DNA from: an uncultured Spartobacteria bacterium
GTDB taxonomy: Bacteria > Verrucomicrobiota > Verrucomicrobiia > Chthoniobacterales > Chthoniobacteraceae
DNA length: 57,653 nt
Assembly (NCBI GenBank): GCA_903929475.1
Contig: CAIYUV010000138.1
Location: forward strand, 1-57,653
Reading direction: 5' to 3'
The notes beneath the pieces are model-generated. The model had not been told where the DNA came from. It ran no database searches and saw only the letters and a program-made list of their open reading frames with translations. Each line of letters starts with the position of its first letter. Within the stretch, counting starts at the first letter, position 1. The translations under genes were made by a program, and so were the position numbers. This document shows, in pieces, positions 33,450-41,898 of the stretch.

Positions 33450-33575
33450 GCGGCAGAGATTGCTGTTGGGGGAAGGGAGGCGCCGTCATCGGCAACAAAT
33501 GGAGAAGTTCCGTTCAAACCAGCAGACAGGCTTGGCATTTAGAGTTAATCTGTCGCATTTTGGTGGAGCAGCAGA

Positions 33576-33804
33576 AGAACGCCAAGGGCGTTCCATCAAT
33601 CAGCCCGGGGTTGGCGCGACAACGGAGCGCCTACCCCGGGTCGTTTGGAAAAGAAGCCAAAACCCTGAAAGGGTTTCATCCTCCGGCGCGGCAAACCACG
33701 ATGGCTGCAACCCTTTCAGGGTTGTTGGCATTTTGGAATCGGACACCCAGGGTAGCTCGTGCCTCGCAACCCTGGGCTGATTGATGGAACGCCTTTGGCG
33801 TTCT
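33576..33804. repeat. 229-bp nested inverted-repeat element (MITE/REP-like)
   Basis: The two halves (33576-33676 and 33709-33804) are diverged inverted copies of each other. Each half is itself palindromic at three places: a 17-bp end palindrome (gaacgccaagggcgttc at 33577-33593; gaacgcctttggcgttc at 33787-33803), a larger stem cccgggg...ccccggg (33604-33640) or cccaggg...ccctggg, and aaccctgaaagggtt (33661-33675) with its reverse complement (33709-33723). No transposase is encoded. The design resembles a non-autonomous mobile or RAYT/REP-type element; short peptides read through it (NAKGVPSISPGL) recall repeat-derived hypothetical proteins in PVC genomes. Confidence 0.85.
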
Positions 33805-33882
33805 CCGTGCCAGATACCAAAAATCGGAAGACGGCATCGCTCCAAACTTGCGACAAATTAAACCAACGATGCTCTAAAAGGT

Positions 33883-34105
33883 CTGCACGTCGTGCAGTGG
33901 CATTTTTCAGAGAAAAAAATAGTGATGCACGTCGTGCAGTAGTATTATTCATAGCAAAAAATAGTGATGCACGTCGTGCAGAGACATTTTCTGGAGAAAA
34001 AAAAGTGATGCACGTCGTGCAGAGATATTTTCTGGAGTAAAAAAATATGTTGCACGTCGTGCAGAGATATTTTTTACTCAAGAATATAGGTCTGCACGAC
34101 GTTCA
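33883..34105. repeat. 42-bp tandem array with palindromic core TGCACGTCGTGCA
   Basis: Six palindromes, TGCACGTCGTGCA in five (the first extended to CTGCACGTCGTGCAG) and a degenerate sixth (tgcacgacgttca), have centres at 33890, 33932, 33974, 34015, 34057 and 34099, steps of 42, 42, 41, 42 and 42 bp. Between them are AT-rich stretches of about 28 bp with A- or T-runs and a loosely conserved ttttctggagaaaaa motif. It differs from CRISPR because the intervening sequence is also repeated. It ends 76 bp before the ATG of the FN3-type protein and 25 bp before that gene's predicted promoter. Confidence 0.9.
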
Positions 34106-34129
34106 TCGGAATTATTTGGCGTAAAAAGA

Positions 34130-34158
34130 TTGTTCTTTTCATTTCCAACCGATAGAAT
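34130..34158 (+). promoter_or_regulatory. Predicted sigma-70 promoter of the FN3-type protein gene
   Basis: TTGTTC (34130-34135) and TAGAAT (34153-34158) with a 17-bp spacer, about 24 bp before the ATG at 34182. The 42-bp palindrome array ends immediately upstream, a position where activators usually bind. Confidence 0.55.
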
Positions 34159-34181
34159 ATGAGCACTTAAACCCGAACATC

Positions 34182-35141
34182 ATGGCCCGGAACGATATTC
34201 CCAGAAGCTACGACCCCCTCATCCAACTCCTCGAAGATGCCACCGACGGGGCGCATACTCATGGAGTGGCGGTGGGCCTTTTGCAGAACAATGAAACGAC
34301 GCTCCGCACTGTTCTTGTCGGTTTGATCGGTGCTCCGATGGGGCCGGGCGGGATTCCACCTGCCGAGCCGGGGCTGAAGCTGCGCAGGGAAATGGCAAAG
34401 GCGGCAAAAGTGGCGGCGACGGGGGCGTTTGTCTCGGTGAAGGGCAGCGGGCGCGCGCTGGCGAGGGCGTGCGTGAACATCCTCAAGCCGCGCCTCGGCA
34501 GTGAATGGACGAATGACTGGCAGAGGGCGGGTTTCACCGCCAATTCCATCGCGATTCCCGCAAACCCGATGGCTTTGCTCCGGCAAATGCGCGCGTATTT
34601 TCAAGCGAACCCGGCGCACGAGAAGCTGGACGTGGCCCCCGGCATCCATGCGACCGCCGCGGCGTGTGAAACGGCGGCGGAGGCGATCTCCACGGCGAGC
34701 ACCGCGAGCAACAACAGCAGAACGGCGGCGGGCACGGCGAAAAGTAATTACGAAGCGGGGGTGAAGGCCGCGCGTTCGCGTCTCTCGGGCCTGCGCGATG
34801 AACTCACGCAACTCATCGCGCCCGATGATGACCGCTGGTATGCCTTCGGTTTTGAAAAACCGGGCAACCCCGAGAGCCCGGAAGCCCCGGAGAACGTGAC
34901 GGGCACGCCCGGTGCCGGCGGGATGCTGCTCGTGGGTTTCGACGGGGCGCGCCGGGCGAAGAATTACCGCGTGCGGATTCTCGACGCCGCAACCAACGCG
35001 CTCCTCGCCCAGCGCCTCACGCGCGACCGCGAAGTGACTTTCCAGGGATTGCCCACGGCGACGCCATTGCGCATCGAAGTCACCGCCGTGAACGCCACCG
35101 GAGAAACCGGGCCCGTCACGCTGCTCATCACGCTGCCGTAG
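34182..35141 (+). CDS. Fibronectin type III domain protein, function unknown
   Basis: 319 residues without a signal peptide. N-terminal two thirds: helical, with the blocks SYDPLIQLLEDATDGAHTHG, RRE-MAKAAKVAATGAFVSVKG, FTANSIAIPANP and a Ser/Thr/Ala-rich helix (EAISTASTASNNS). After a DDDRWYAFGFEKPGNPESPEAPENV linker, the last 85 residues form a fibronectin III-like domain (LVGFDGARRAKNYRVRIL, PLRIEVTAVNATGETGPV). Proteins with this layout recur as hypotheticals in Verrucomicrobiota and Planctomycetota, to my knowledge without assigned role. It stands alone, preceded by its own promoter and the palindrome array. Confidence 0.75.
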   Translation: MARNDIPRSYDPLIQLLEDATDGAHTHGVAVGLLQNNETTLRTVLVGLIGAPMGPGGIPPAEPGLKLRREMAKAAKVAATGAFVSVKGSGRALARACVNILKPRLGSEWTNDWQRAGFTANSIAIPANPMALLRQMRAYFQANPAHEKLDVAPGIHATAAACETAAEAISTASTASNNSRTAAGTAKSNYEAGVKAARSRLSGLRDELTQLIAPDDDRWYAFGFEKPGNPESPEAPENVTGTPGAGGMLLVGFDGARRAKNYRVRILDAATNALLAQRLTRDREVTFQGLPTATPLRIEVTAVNATGETGPVTLLITLP

Positions 35142-35174
35142 GAAACAGCTCGTTTCCCGAAAGCGCGCCCACTA

Positions 35175-37649
35175 TTATGGAGCGGGGGCGAAGGGGGCGG
35201 GGCCTTCGGTGGTGAGGGTGGGTTTTTCTGCGGGGCCGGTGAGTTTGAAGCTGAAGGGTTGTCCTTCGTGGGTGCCTGCGCCGGTGGTTTCGAGGAGGGG
35301 TTTGCGGGCGTTGGTGAGGTCCAGTTTTCCCTCGGCGGTGAATGCTCCGGTGGGGTGGCGGCCACTGGCTTTGGTGAGTGTGATGGTGGAGTCTTCGAGG
35401 GTGAAGGTGCTGTTGACGTCGGTGATGGTGGTGCCGTGCCAGTTCAGCGGGAGCGCGCCTTTGGCGAGGGTGAGTGCGCCGCCGAGTTTGAGGGATTTGA
35501 GCGGGCCGTCGGCGGTGAGTGTGCCGTTGAGGGTGCCGGCGAGCGGCCATTCGATGCCGGTGAGGAGGGAGGTTTCGCGGAGGCCGAGGTTGGTGGCGGT
35601 GAGGTTCACGCGGGCGACGGTGTCGTCGTTGAGGAGGTGGGAGAAGTCCACGTCGGGCCAGCGTTGCCACAGGTCGAGAGGAAGGAGTGCGTCGCCCTGG
35701 AGCCAGGGCTGGCCTTTGTGCTGGACGCGGACGTTGCGGAGATTGACGGCGCTGGGGCCGATGGCGACGGCGGCGCTGAGTGCGGTGCCATCCTCGCTCA
35801 GTTCGAATTTTTCAAACTGCATCTGCTCGCCTGCATAGCTGCCGGAGAAGTTGGCATCGAGCGGGTGCGTGGCTTGCAGGCCGGCGCTGCCGAGGGTGCG
35901 GAATTTTTCCAACTGCGCGGTGAATGTGCCTTCGTGTTTTTTGCCGAGTCCGTTGCCGCGCCAGTCAATGACGGCGCGCCCGGCGAGCGGGACGGGGAGC
36001 ACGGGTGGCGCGAGGAGGGGCTGGTAAATGGCGAGGTCGCGGACGGAGGTGCGGATGATGCCCTCGTAGCCGCCGTCGCCGGAGAGGCTGATGCGGCCCA
36101 CGCCGCGCAGGAAGTCGTCGCCGTGGAGGAGCTGGGCGTTGATGATTTGCAGTTCGTGGCCGCGCAGGACGATTGCGGCGTTGAGCACGTCGAGCGGTGC
36201 GGTGCGCCATTTGAGGCTACTGCCGCTGAAGATGAGCTGTCCGTCGAAAGTCGGGATTGCCGGGGCGTCTGCGCCGGAGCCGCTAACGGAGCCGCGAATG
36301 AAAAGCTGGCCGGCGGCGAATTTGAAATCGGGAAGCAGGAGCGCGGAGAGGTCGGTGAGGTTGTGAATGTCGGCGTCCACTTTGAAATCGAACTGCCGCT
36401 GCCACCACGAGGTGCGAGGATTGGGCAGCGCCATGCTGCCGTTGAGGCTGAGTTGATTCACGCCCTGTCGAAGTTTCAGTTCGGGGATTTGCAGGCGCTG
36501 GTCGAGGAGGGAGAGGCGCAGCGTGAGCGAATCCCACTGGCGTGTTTCCCATTGGAAATTACCCGCCTCCAAATTCAGCCGGGCCTCCGCGTGTGTAGGA
36601 TCGCGGGGCGTTCCGCGATAGATGAAGTTTCCGCTTTTGACCAATCCACCGGCGGCTTCGCTGAGACCGAGAAAAGTGGCGAGCCCGCCGACGTTGATGT
36701 TTTCAAAAGTTCCGTCGGCATCGAAGTGCAGGTCGCGTCCGCGTGGTGCGGTTTCCGCCTCGGCCTTGATGGTTCCGCCGAACGCAGCGAGTTGTGTCGC
36801 GAGCGTAAGGTGTCCCTTGGCAAGGTCGCTCAGGTTGACGGAGAAATTTTCGATGCGCACATCCGGCGCGAGGATGCAGCCCGCGATGCTGGCGCGCGAT
36901 TTTTCCAGCGAGGAGTATGCGCGGATGTCGCGGAAATTTTTCGTGTGGCCACCGAACTTCCAATAGAGCTGCGAGGCGTGCGCGGTGCCGGGCTCGATTT
37001 CGCTGAGCGAAAAGCGGAGTCCCGCTGCGTGAAGGAAATCGCCGCCGCGTTCGATGACGAATTCCGCGTCGCGCACGGAGAGGTAGAGCGGTGCGTGGAG
37101 CCAGCCTTCTCCGAACTGCGAACGCAGCCAGCGACGGGCGGCGGCGGGTTCGTTGCCCTGCGATGCGGGTAGGGTGAGTTTGGCGTTGACGCCATCGAGT
37201 TCGAGGCGCTGCCACCACACGTTGTTGCGACCGATGGTGGCGAGGCCGACGGCATTCGCTGCGCTGCGCACCCAGTTGCTGACGGGTTCTGGAAAGACAT
37301 TGCTCCACGCGAATGACGCACGAACCCGGCGCACTTCGAGACGTGTCGTTGCGCCTGTCTCGGAGTGGTAGGTGAAGACTGCGTCGCGCAAAACGACGGG
37401 ATCAAAAATACTTCCCTCGATGCTGCCGATACTGATCTCCGAGCCTTTTCGCCATGCCTCAATGTGGACGACTGCGCGAACGACCCACGGGAAAACGGGT
37501 GCCTGTATTGCGATGCAAACGAGCAGCAAGAGCCAAAGGAATAGCAGTCTGAGCTTCGCGAAAAATCCGCGTTTGCGGCGTGGGCGCACGGCTGCTGGCG
37601 CGGCGGGTTTTGTCAGCTTCGGCGTTGTTGGTTCAGCGTTTTCGGACAC
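35175..37649 (-). CDS. AsmA/TamB-like envelope protein
   Basis: 824 residues. Cytoplasmic Pro/Lys-rich start, one N-terminal membrane segment (about 33-55; LRLLFLWLLLLVCIAIQAPVF), then a very long all-beta periplasmic part with repeated short strands, e.g. GSIEGSIFDPVVLRDAVFTY near the start and GTLNGTLTADGPLKSLKLGGALTLAKGALP near the end, which are hallmarks of AsmA-like/TamB repeats. Such proteins bridge inner and outer membrane and are implicated in phospholipid transport or outer-membrane assembly. The C terminus ends in a Pro-rich tail. Assignment is by architecture rather than a specific subfamily. Confidence 0.8.
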   Translation of the reverse strand: MSENAEPTTPKLTKPAAPAAVRPRRKRGFFAKLRLLFLWLLLLVCIAIQAPVFPWVVRAVVHIEAWRKGSEISIGSIEGSIFDPVVLRDAVFTYHSETGATTRLEVRRVRASFAWSNVFPEPVSNWVRSAANAVGLATIGRNNVWWQRLELDGVNAKLTLPASQGNEPAAARRWLRSQFGEGWLHAPLYLSVRDAEFVIERGGDFLHAAGLRFSLSEIEPGTAHASQLYWKFGGHTKNFRDIRAYSSLEKSRASIAGCILAPDVRIENFSVNLSDLAKGHLTLATQLAAFGGTIKAEAETAPRGRDLHFDADGTFENINVGGLATFLGLSEAAGGLVKSGNFIYRGTPRDPTHAEARLNLEAGNFQWETRQWDSLTLRLSLLDQRLQIPELKLRQGVNQLSLNGSMALPNPRTSWWQRQFDFKVDADIHNLTDLSALLLPDFKFAAGQLFIRGSVSGSGADAPAIPTFDGQLIFSGSSLKWRTAPLDVLNAAIVLRGHELQIINAQLLHGDDFLRGVGRISLSGDGGYEGIIRTSVRDLAIYQPLLAPPVLPVPLAGRAVIDWRGNGLGKKHEGTFTAQLEKFRTLGSAGLQATHPLDANFSGSYAGEQMQFEKFELSEDGTALSAAVAIGPSAVNLRNVRVQHKGQPWLQGDALLPLDLWQRWPDVDFSHLLNDDTVARVNLTATNLGLRETSLLTGIEWPLAGTLNGTLTADGPLKSLKLGGALTLAKGALPLNWHGTTITDVNSTFTLEDSTITLTKASGRHPTGAFTAEGKLDLTNARKPLLETTGAGTHEGQPFSFKLTGPAEKPTLTTEGPAPFAPAP

Positions 37650-37740
37650 GTTGTGGAGCGAGGAGCCTAGCCGGACGCGCGAAAAAGGGAAGAGGTTCGC
37701 CGCCTGCGATGTTGCGCATGAAAAAGCGGGGGCTTGGCTT

Positions 37741-39102
37741 TTAGGGCAGGGACTTTCTCCATTTCAGCACTGCCGCGCTGAGGCGGGTGACTAGCTCAGC
37801 TTGTTGAAGCGCGAGATTACTGGCTTCGTTGGGATCGGCAGAGAGGTCGTAGAGTTCTGCATTTGTTCCATCGGCGTTGATGAGCAGTTTCCAACGGCCT
37901 TCGCGGATGGCGAGGTTGGGGCTGCGCGCTTCGGGTTCGCGTGGATAGCGGTAGTCGGGCTGGCGTCCGTATTCCCACAGCAATGGCTCGGTGCGTTGAC
38001 GCGGTGTGCCGAGAAATGTGGCGCTGCCGTCAATGCCGTCGGCGTTTGCGTCATTTGGAAAAGCAACTCCTGCAAGTGCGCAGAGCGTTGGGAAGAGATC
38101 CATAGCTGCCAGCACGCTCTCGGTGTCGGTCTTGCCTGCAGGGATGTGTCCCGGCCAGCGGACTAAAAGCGGTTCGCGGATGCCGCCTTCGTAGAGGCTC
38201 CATTTCATACCGCGCAATCCGCCCGTGCGCTGACGCTGGAAGGAGGGCTCCGGGCCGTTGTCGCTCGAAAAGACGACGATGGTATTCTTCTCCAGCCCCT
38301 CGGCTTTCAGAAAATCGAGGACGCGCCCGATCTCGGAATCGTAGCGGCGCAGCACGGCGTTGAAGTTGTGATGGGGCTGTGGTGTATCGGCGACATGGGG
38401 CAGTTCCTTCGGGTCGGGAACGTGCGGCGTGTGGACATCCTGAGGGCACAGCTCGACGAAAAACGGGCCGCTCTTGTGGCGGCGGATGAAGTCCATCGTT
38501 TTGTCCGCCCAGAATCCGGTGAAGTCATAACGCGCGAGCATTTTTCCTTCGAGCAACTCGGGCACCGCACTGCCCCAACTCTCCATGCGCGGGCCGCAAC
38601 CCTCGATGTTCACGTGATGTTCGTCGAAGCCGTATTCCTTCGGCCACGGCGCGTCATCAACGTCGCGTCCGCCGCCCATGTGCCATTTTCCAAAGTGCGC
38701 CGTCGCGTAGCCAGCATCACGCAATGTGCGTGCGAGCGTGGGCGCTTTTGGGTCGAGCCAGTTTGCGCATTCGTGGGCTTTGTTTGCGGCACGTTCGTGG
38801 AGATAGTCGTTGATGCGCCAGCGTGCGGGATAGGAGCCGGTCATGAAGGCCGTGCGGGAAGGGGAGCAAATCGGCGATGCCACATAAAACTGGGTGAACC
38901 GCGTGCCTTCCTTCGCGAGACGATCAATGTTTGGCGTTGGCATCTCCTTGTTTCCAAAGGAACCGGGATCGGCCCATCCCATGTCGTCGGTGAGGATGAG
39001 GAGGATATTTGGCTTGCCCGATGGTTTCTGAGTTTCGGCAGCGTGAAGCGGTGCTCTAGCTAGGGCGACAGCAATGACGATGAACAAAATACGGTGAAAC
39101 AC
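37741..39102 (-). CDS. Sulfatase (arylsulfatase type), exported
   Basis: 453 residues with signal peptide (ILFIVIAVALARAPLHA). Metal site strand NILLILTDDMGWADPGSFG, then the sulfatase signature CSPSRTAFMTGSYPAR, whose Cys is converted to formylglycine by a maturase; FGKWHMGG, FVELCPQDVHTPH and VVFSSDNGPE complete the active site. The C-terminal subdomain (LAIREGRWKLLINADGTNAELYDLSADPNE) is typical. Likely removes sulfate esters from polysaccharides or small esters. No sulfatase-modifying enzyme is in the window. Divergent from fur, about 100 bp apart. Confidence 0.93.
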   Translation of the reverse strand: MFHRILFIVIAVALARAPLHAAETQKPSGKPNILLILTDDMGWADPGSFGNKEMPTPNIDRLAKEGTRFTQFYVASPICSPSRTAFMTGSYPARWRINDYLHERAANKAHECANWLDPKAPTLARTLRDAGYATAHFGKWHMGGGRDVDDAPWPKEYGFDEHHVNIEGCGPRMESWGSAVPELLEGKMLARYDFTGFWADKTMDFIRRHKSGPFFVELCPQDVHTPHVPDPKELPHVADTPQPHHNFNAVLRRYDSEIGRVLDFLKAEGLEKNTIVVFSSDNGPEPSFQRQRTGGLRGMKWSLYEGGIREPLLVRWPGHIPAGKTDTESVLAAMDLFPTLCALAGVAFPNDANADGIDGSATFLGTPRQRTEPLLWEYGRQPDYRYPREPEARSPNLAIREGRWKLLINADGTNAELYDLSADPNEASNLALQQAELVTRLSAAVLKWRKSLP

Positions 39103-39206
39103 GGGAGCATTCTCGCATCCGCTGGCGTGCGCCGCAATGCCGATGCGTCTGCACTAACTTAAATAGGAATTGTTCTTGATAAGGGATCTCTTCCGCCCGT
39201 AAGTGC

Positions 39207-39686
39207 ATGGCCATGGCGACGCTCGCTCAACATCAACATTCTCCCGACGACACCATCCACGGACACGGTCTGCGGATGACCGGCCAGCGCCGTGCCGTCT
39301 ATGACGTGCTCATGGGCGAGCGCAACCACCCGACAGCCGTCGAGGTCTTCACCAAAGTGCGCGGACAGGTGCCCAATATTTCGCTGGCTACGGTGTATAA
39401 CTGTCTCGAAACACTCACCGATTGCGGCCTTGTGAAGATCGTCACCCACGAGCGCGGCCCCTCGCGTTACTGCCCGAACCTCGAAGACCACGCCCATTTC
39501 TTTTGCGACAGTTGCGGTGAAGTTTCCGACCTCCCGCTCCGTGCGCGCAAGCGCCCGCAGGATGTGTGGGAGGTGCCGGAAAACATCACCATCTCGCATC
39601 ATCAAGTCGCCTTTCGTGGCGAATGCCCGAAGTGCGCAAAAAAGAAAAATCTGAAATCCGAAGCCCGAAATCTGAAATCAAAATGA
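39207..39686 (+). CDS. Fur-family transcriptional regulator of the suf operon
   Basis: 159 residues. Winged-helix domain (about 20-90) with [27 protein letters not shown] and [18 protein letters not shown]; dimerisation domain with the structural zinc pairs CDSCG and CPKC and the regulatory-site region [14 protein letters not shown]. Closest to the Fur/PerR class. It overlaps sufC by ATGA and so heads the suf operon; it likely senses iron or oxidative stress to control Fe-S assembly. The C-terminal tail ([13 protein letters not shown]) is encoded by a repeat, not by family sequence. Confidence 0.9.
   Translation: MAMATLAQHQHSPDDTIHGHGLRMTGQRRAVYDVLMGERNHPTAVEVFTKVRGQVPNISLATVYNCLETLTDCGLVKIVTHERGPSRYCPNLEDHAHFFCDSCGEVSDLPLRARKRPQDVWEVPENITISHHQVAFRGECPKCAKKKNLKSEARNLKSK
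39661..39683 (+). repeat. 23-bp dispersed repeat at the fur-sufC junction
   Basis: aagcccgaaatctgaaatc plus aaaa matches 22 of 23 bases with the minus-strand copy at 23522-23544. Around it, shorter gaaatc(t/c)-type units continue from about 39648 into the first codons of sufC (cgaaatccgaaatct). It supplies the tail of the Fur protein. Confidence 0.75.
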
Positions 39687-40450
39687 GTCTCGAAATCCGA
39701 AATCTACACGCCCGTATCGCCGCCAATGGAACCGAAATCCTGCGCGGCCTCGATCTCACTGTCGAAGCGGGGAAAGTCCACGCCATCATGGGACCGAACG
39801 GCTCGGGCAAAAGCACGCTGAGCAAAGTTCTCGGCGGACATCCCGATTACGAAGTGACCGAGGGCGAAGTGCTGCTTGATGGAGTGAACATTCTCGGCAT
39901 GGAGCCCGACGTGCGTTCGCGCGCGGGACTCTTTCTCGCCTTCCAATACCCGATGGAAATCCCCGGCGTCTCGAATGCCAACTTCCTCCGCGCAGCTCTC
40001 CAAGCCCGTCTTCCCGAAGGCGAGGAGCTTGAGGCCACCGATTACTACGCGCGTCTCTACGAGAAAATGGACATGCTCGAAATGGATCGGAAATTTACCG
40101 CACGCTCGGTGAATGACGGATTCTCCGGCGGCGAGAAAAAGAGGAACGAAATCCTGCAAATGCTCATGCTGGAGCCGAGGTATGCCATCCTCGATGAGAC
40201 AGACAGCGGTCTCGACATTGACGCACTGAAGATTGTCTCGCATGGCGTGAACGCGATGCGCGGCCCGGAGCGCGGCTTTCTAGTCATCACCCACTATCAG
40301 CGATTGCTCGACTACATCGTGCCCGATGTCGTGCACGTGCTCGTCGGTGGTCGCATCGAACACACCGGCGGCAAGGAACTCGCGCTCGAACTCGAAGCAA
40401 AGGGCTACGACTGGATCAAGGATGACATCGCCCAGGCAGTGAGCGCCTAA
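39683..40450 (+). CDS. sufC: Fe-S assembly ATPase SufC
   Basis: 255 residues. ABC ATPase: Walker [10 protein letters not shown], the SufC-specific [22 protein letters not shown] segment, signature [15 protein letters not shown], Walker [16 protein letters not shown] and [11 protein letters not shown]. Drives the SufBCD scaffold. The start at 39683 overlaps the fur stop (ATGA). Followed 17 bp later by sufB. Confidence 0.97.
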   Translation: MSLEIRNLHARIAANGTEILRGLDLTVEAGKVHAIMGPNGSGKSTLSKVLGGHPDYEVTEGEVLLDGVNILGMEPDVRSRAGLFLAFQYPMEIPGVSNANFLRAALQARLPEGEELEATDYYARLYEKMDMLEMDRKFTARSVNDGFSGGEKKRNEILQMLMLEPRYAILDETDSGLDIDALKIVSHGVNAMRGPERGFLVITHYQRLLDYIVPDVVHVLVGGRIEHTGGKELALELEAKGYDWIKDDIAQAVSA

Positions 40451-40467
40451 ACACACAAGGAGACAAA

Positions 40468-41898
40468 ATGAGCACCGAACTTCTCGAAGCAACCGACCAG
40501 GCCAAGCAGATTGATATTGATCGCACGGCGGGCAATTTCTCCTACCCGGAGCAGCACACGTTCGACGCCGGCACCGGTCTCTCGCACGCGACGGTGGACT
40601 ACATCTCCGACGTAAAAAACGAACCGGATTGGATTCGCGAATTCCGCCACAAGGCGCTCGACGTTTTCTTTTCCAAGCCGATGCCGACGCACTGGGCGTC
40701 GCACGATTTGGAAAACATCATCTTCCAAAACATCCGCTATTATCTGGCCAACGGACAAAAGCCCACGCGTTCGTGGGAAGAAGTGCCCGACGATGTAAAA
40801 AAGACATTCGAGCGACTCGGCATCCCGGAGCAGGAACGAAAATTCCTCGCTGGTGTGGAGGCGCAGTTCGACTCCGAGGCTGTCTATTCCAACATGAAGA
40901 AGGCGCTCGGCGATCAGGGCGTCATCTTTGTCGGCAGCACCGAGGGATTGAAGGAGCATTCGGAGATTTTTCGCAAGTGGTTCGGCAAAGTTATCCCGAC
41001 CGGCGACAACAAATTCAGCGCGCTCAACAGCGCTGTGTTCAGTGGTGGCTCATTCATCTACGTGCCGCCGGGCGTGAAGGTGAAGCATCCGTTGCAGGCG
41101 TATTTCCGCATCAACGCGGAAAATTTCGGGCAGTTCGAGCGCACGCTCATCATCGCCGACGAAGGCAGTGAGGTGATGTATATGGAAGGCTGCACCGCGC
41201 CGAAATTTGAAACTGCAACGCTGCACTCGGCGGTTGTCGAGTTGGTGGCGATGAAAGGTGCGAAGCTTCAATACGTGACCGTGCAAAACTGGTCGGCGAA
41301 CGTTTTCAACCTCGTGACCAAGCGCGCCATCGCCCACGAAGAGGCGGAGGTGAAGTGGATTGATTGCAACATCGGGTCGCGTCTCACGATGAAATATCCC
41401 GGCGTTGTTTTGAAAGGTCGCAAAGCGCGTGGCGAAGTGATCTCCATCGCGCTCGCGAGCGACGGCCAGCATCAAGACACCGGTGCGAAGATGATTCACG
41501 CAGCGGACGAGACGACATCAAACATCGTCAGCAAAAGCATCAGCGTGGGCACAGGTCGCGCGACCTATCGCGGACTCGTCCATATTCCGAAACACCTCAA
41601 GGGCTGCAAAAACAACACTGAGTGCGACGCGTTGCTCATCAACTCCACCGCCCGCACCGACACGTATCCCGCAATCACCGTGCGCGGCACCGGCAACTCT
41701 TCGCAGCACGAAGCGAGCGTCTCGCAAATTTCCGCCGAACAGATTTTCTACATGCAGCAGCGTGGTCTCACCGAGGCACAGGCGATGAGTCTTTCCGTGA
41801 ACGGCTTCGTCAACGATCTCGTCCGCCAGTTTCCGATGGAATATAGCGTCGAGTTGAAGCGTCTGATCGATCTGGAAATGGAAGGGAGCGTCGGCTGA
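40468..41898 (+). CDS. sufB: Fe-S cluster assembly scaffold SufB
   Basis: 476 residues. Typical Suf[19 protein letters not shown] near the start, [50 protein letters not shown] (with the conserved Cys), [32 protein letters not shown] and the late region [22 protein letters not shown]. Assembles nascent Fe-S clusters with SufC and SufD. A strong AAGGAG lies 8 bp before the ATG. Its stop shares one base with the sufD start. Confidence 0.97.
   Translation: MSTELLEATDQAKQIDIDRTAGNFSYPEQHTFDAGTGLSHATVDYISDVKNEPDWIREFRHKALDVFFSKPMPTHWASHDLENIIFQNIRYYLANGQKPTRSWEEVPDDVKKTFERLGIPEQERKFLAGVEAQFDSEAVYSNMKKALGDQGVIFVGSTEGLKEHSEIFRKWFGKVIPTGDNKFSALNSAVFSGGSFIYVPPGVKVKHPLQAYFRINAENFGQFERTLIIADEGSEVMYMEGCTAPKFETATLHSAVVELVAMKGAKLQYVTVQNWSANVFNLVTKRAIAHEEAEVKWIDCNIGSRLTMKYPGVVLKGRKARGEVISIALASDGQHQDTGAKMIHAADETTSNIVSKSISVGTGRATYRGLVHIPKHLKGCKNNTECDALLINSTARTDTYPAITVRGTGNSSQHEASVSQISAEQIFYMQQRGLTEAQAMSLSVNGFVNDLVRQFPMEYSVELKRLIDLEMEGSVG

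Noticed and set aside
33883-34105. CRISPR array
   Set aside because: The stretches between palindromes are themselves repeated rather than unique spacers, the repeats are only 13-15 bp, and no cas gene is present.
33883-34105. parS partition sites
   Set aside because: The palindrome does not match the ParB consensus TGTTTCACGTGAAACA, and no parA/parB or origin genes are nearby.
35259-37172. 637-codon plus-strand ORF
   Set aside because: Antisense to the AsmA-like gene, which has a membrane anchor and beta repeats; the plus translation is low-complexity Gly/Glu/Val.
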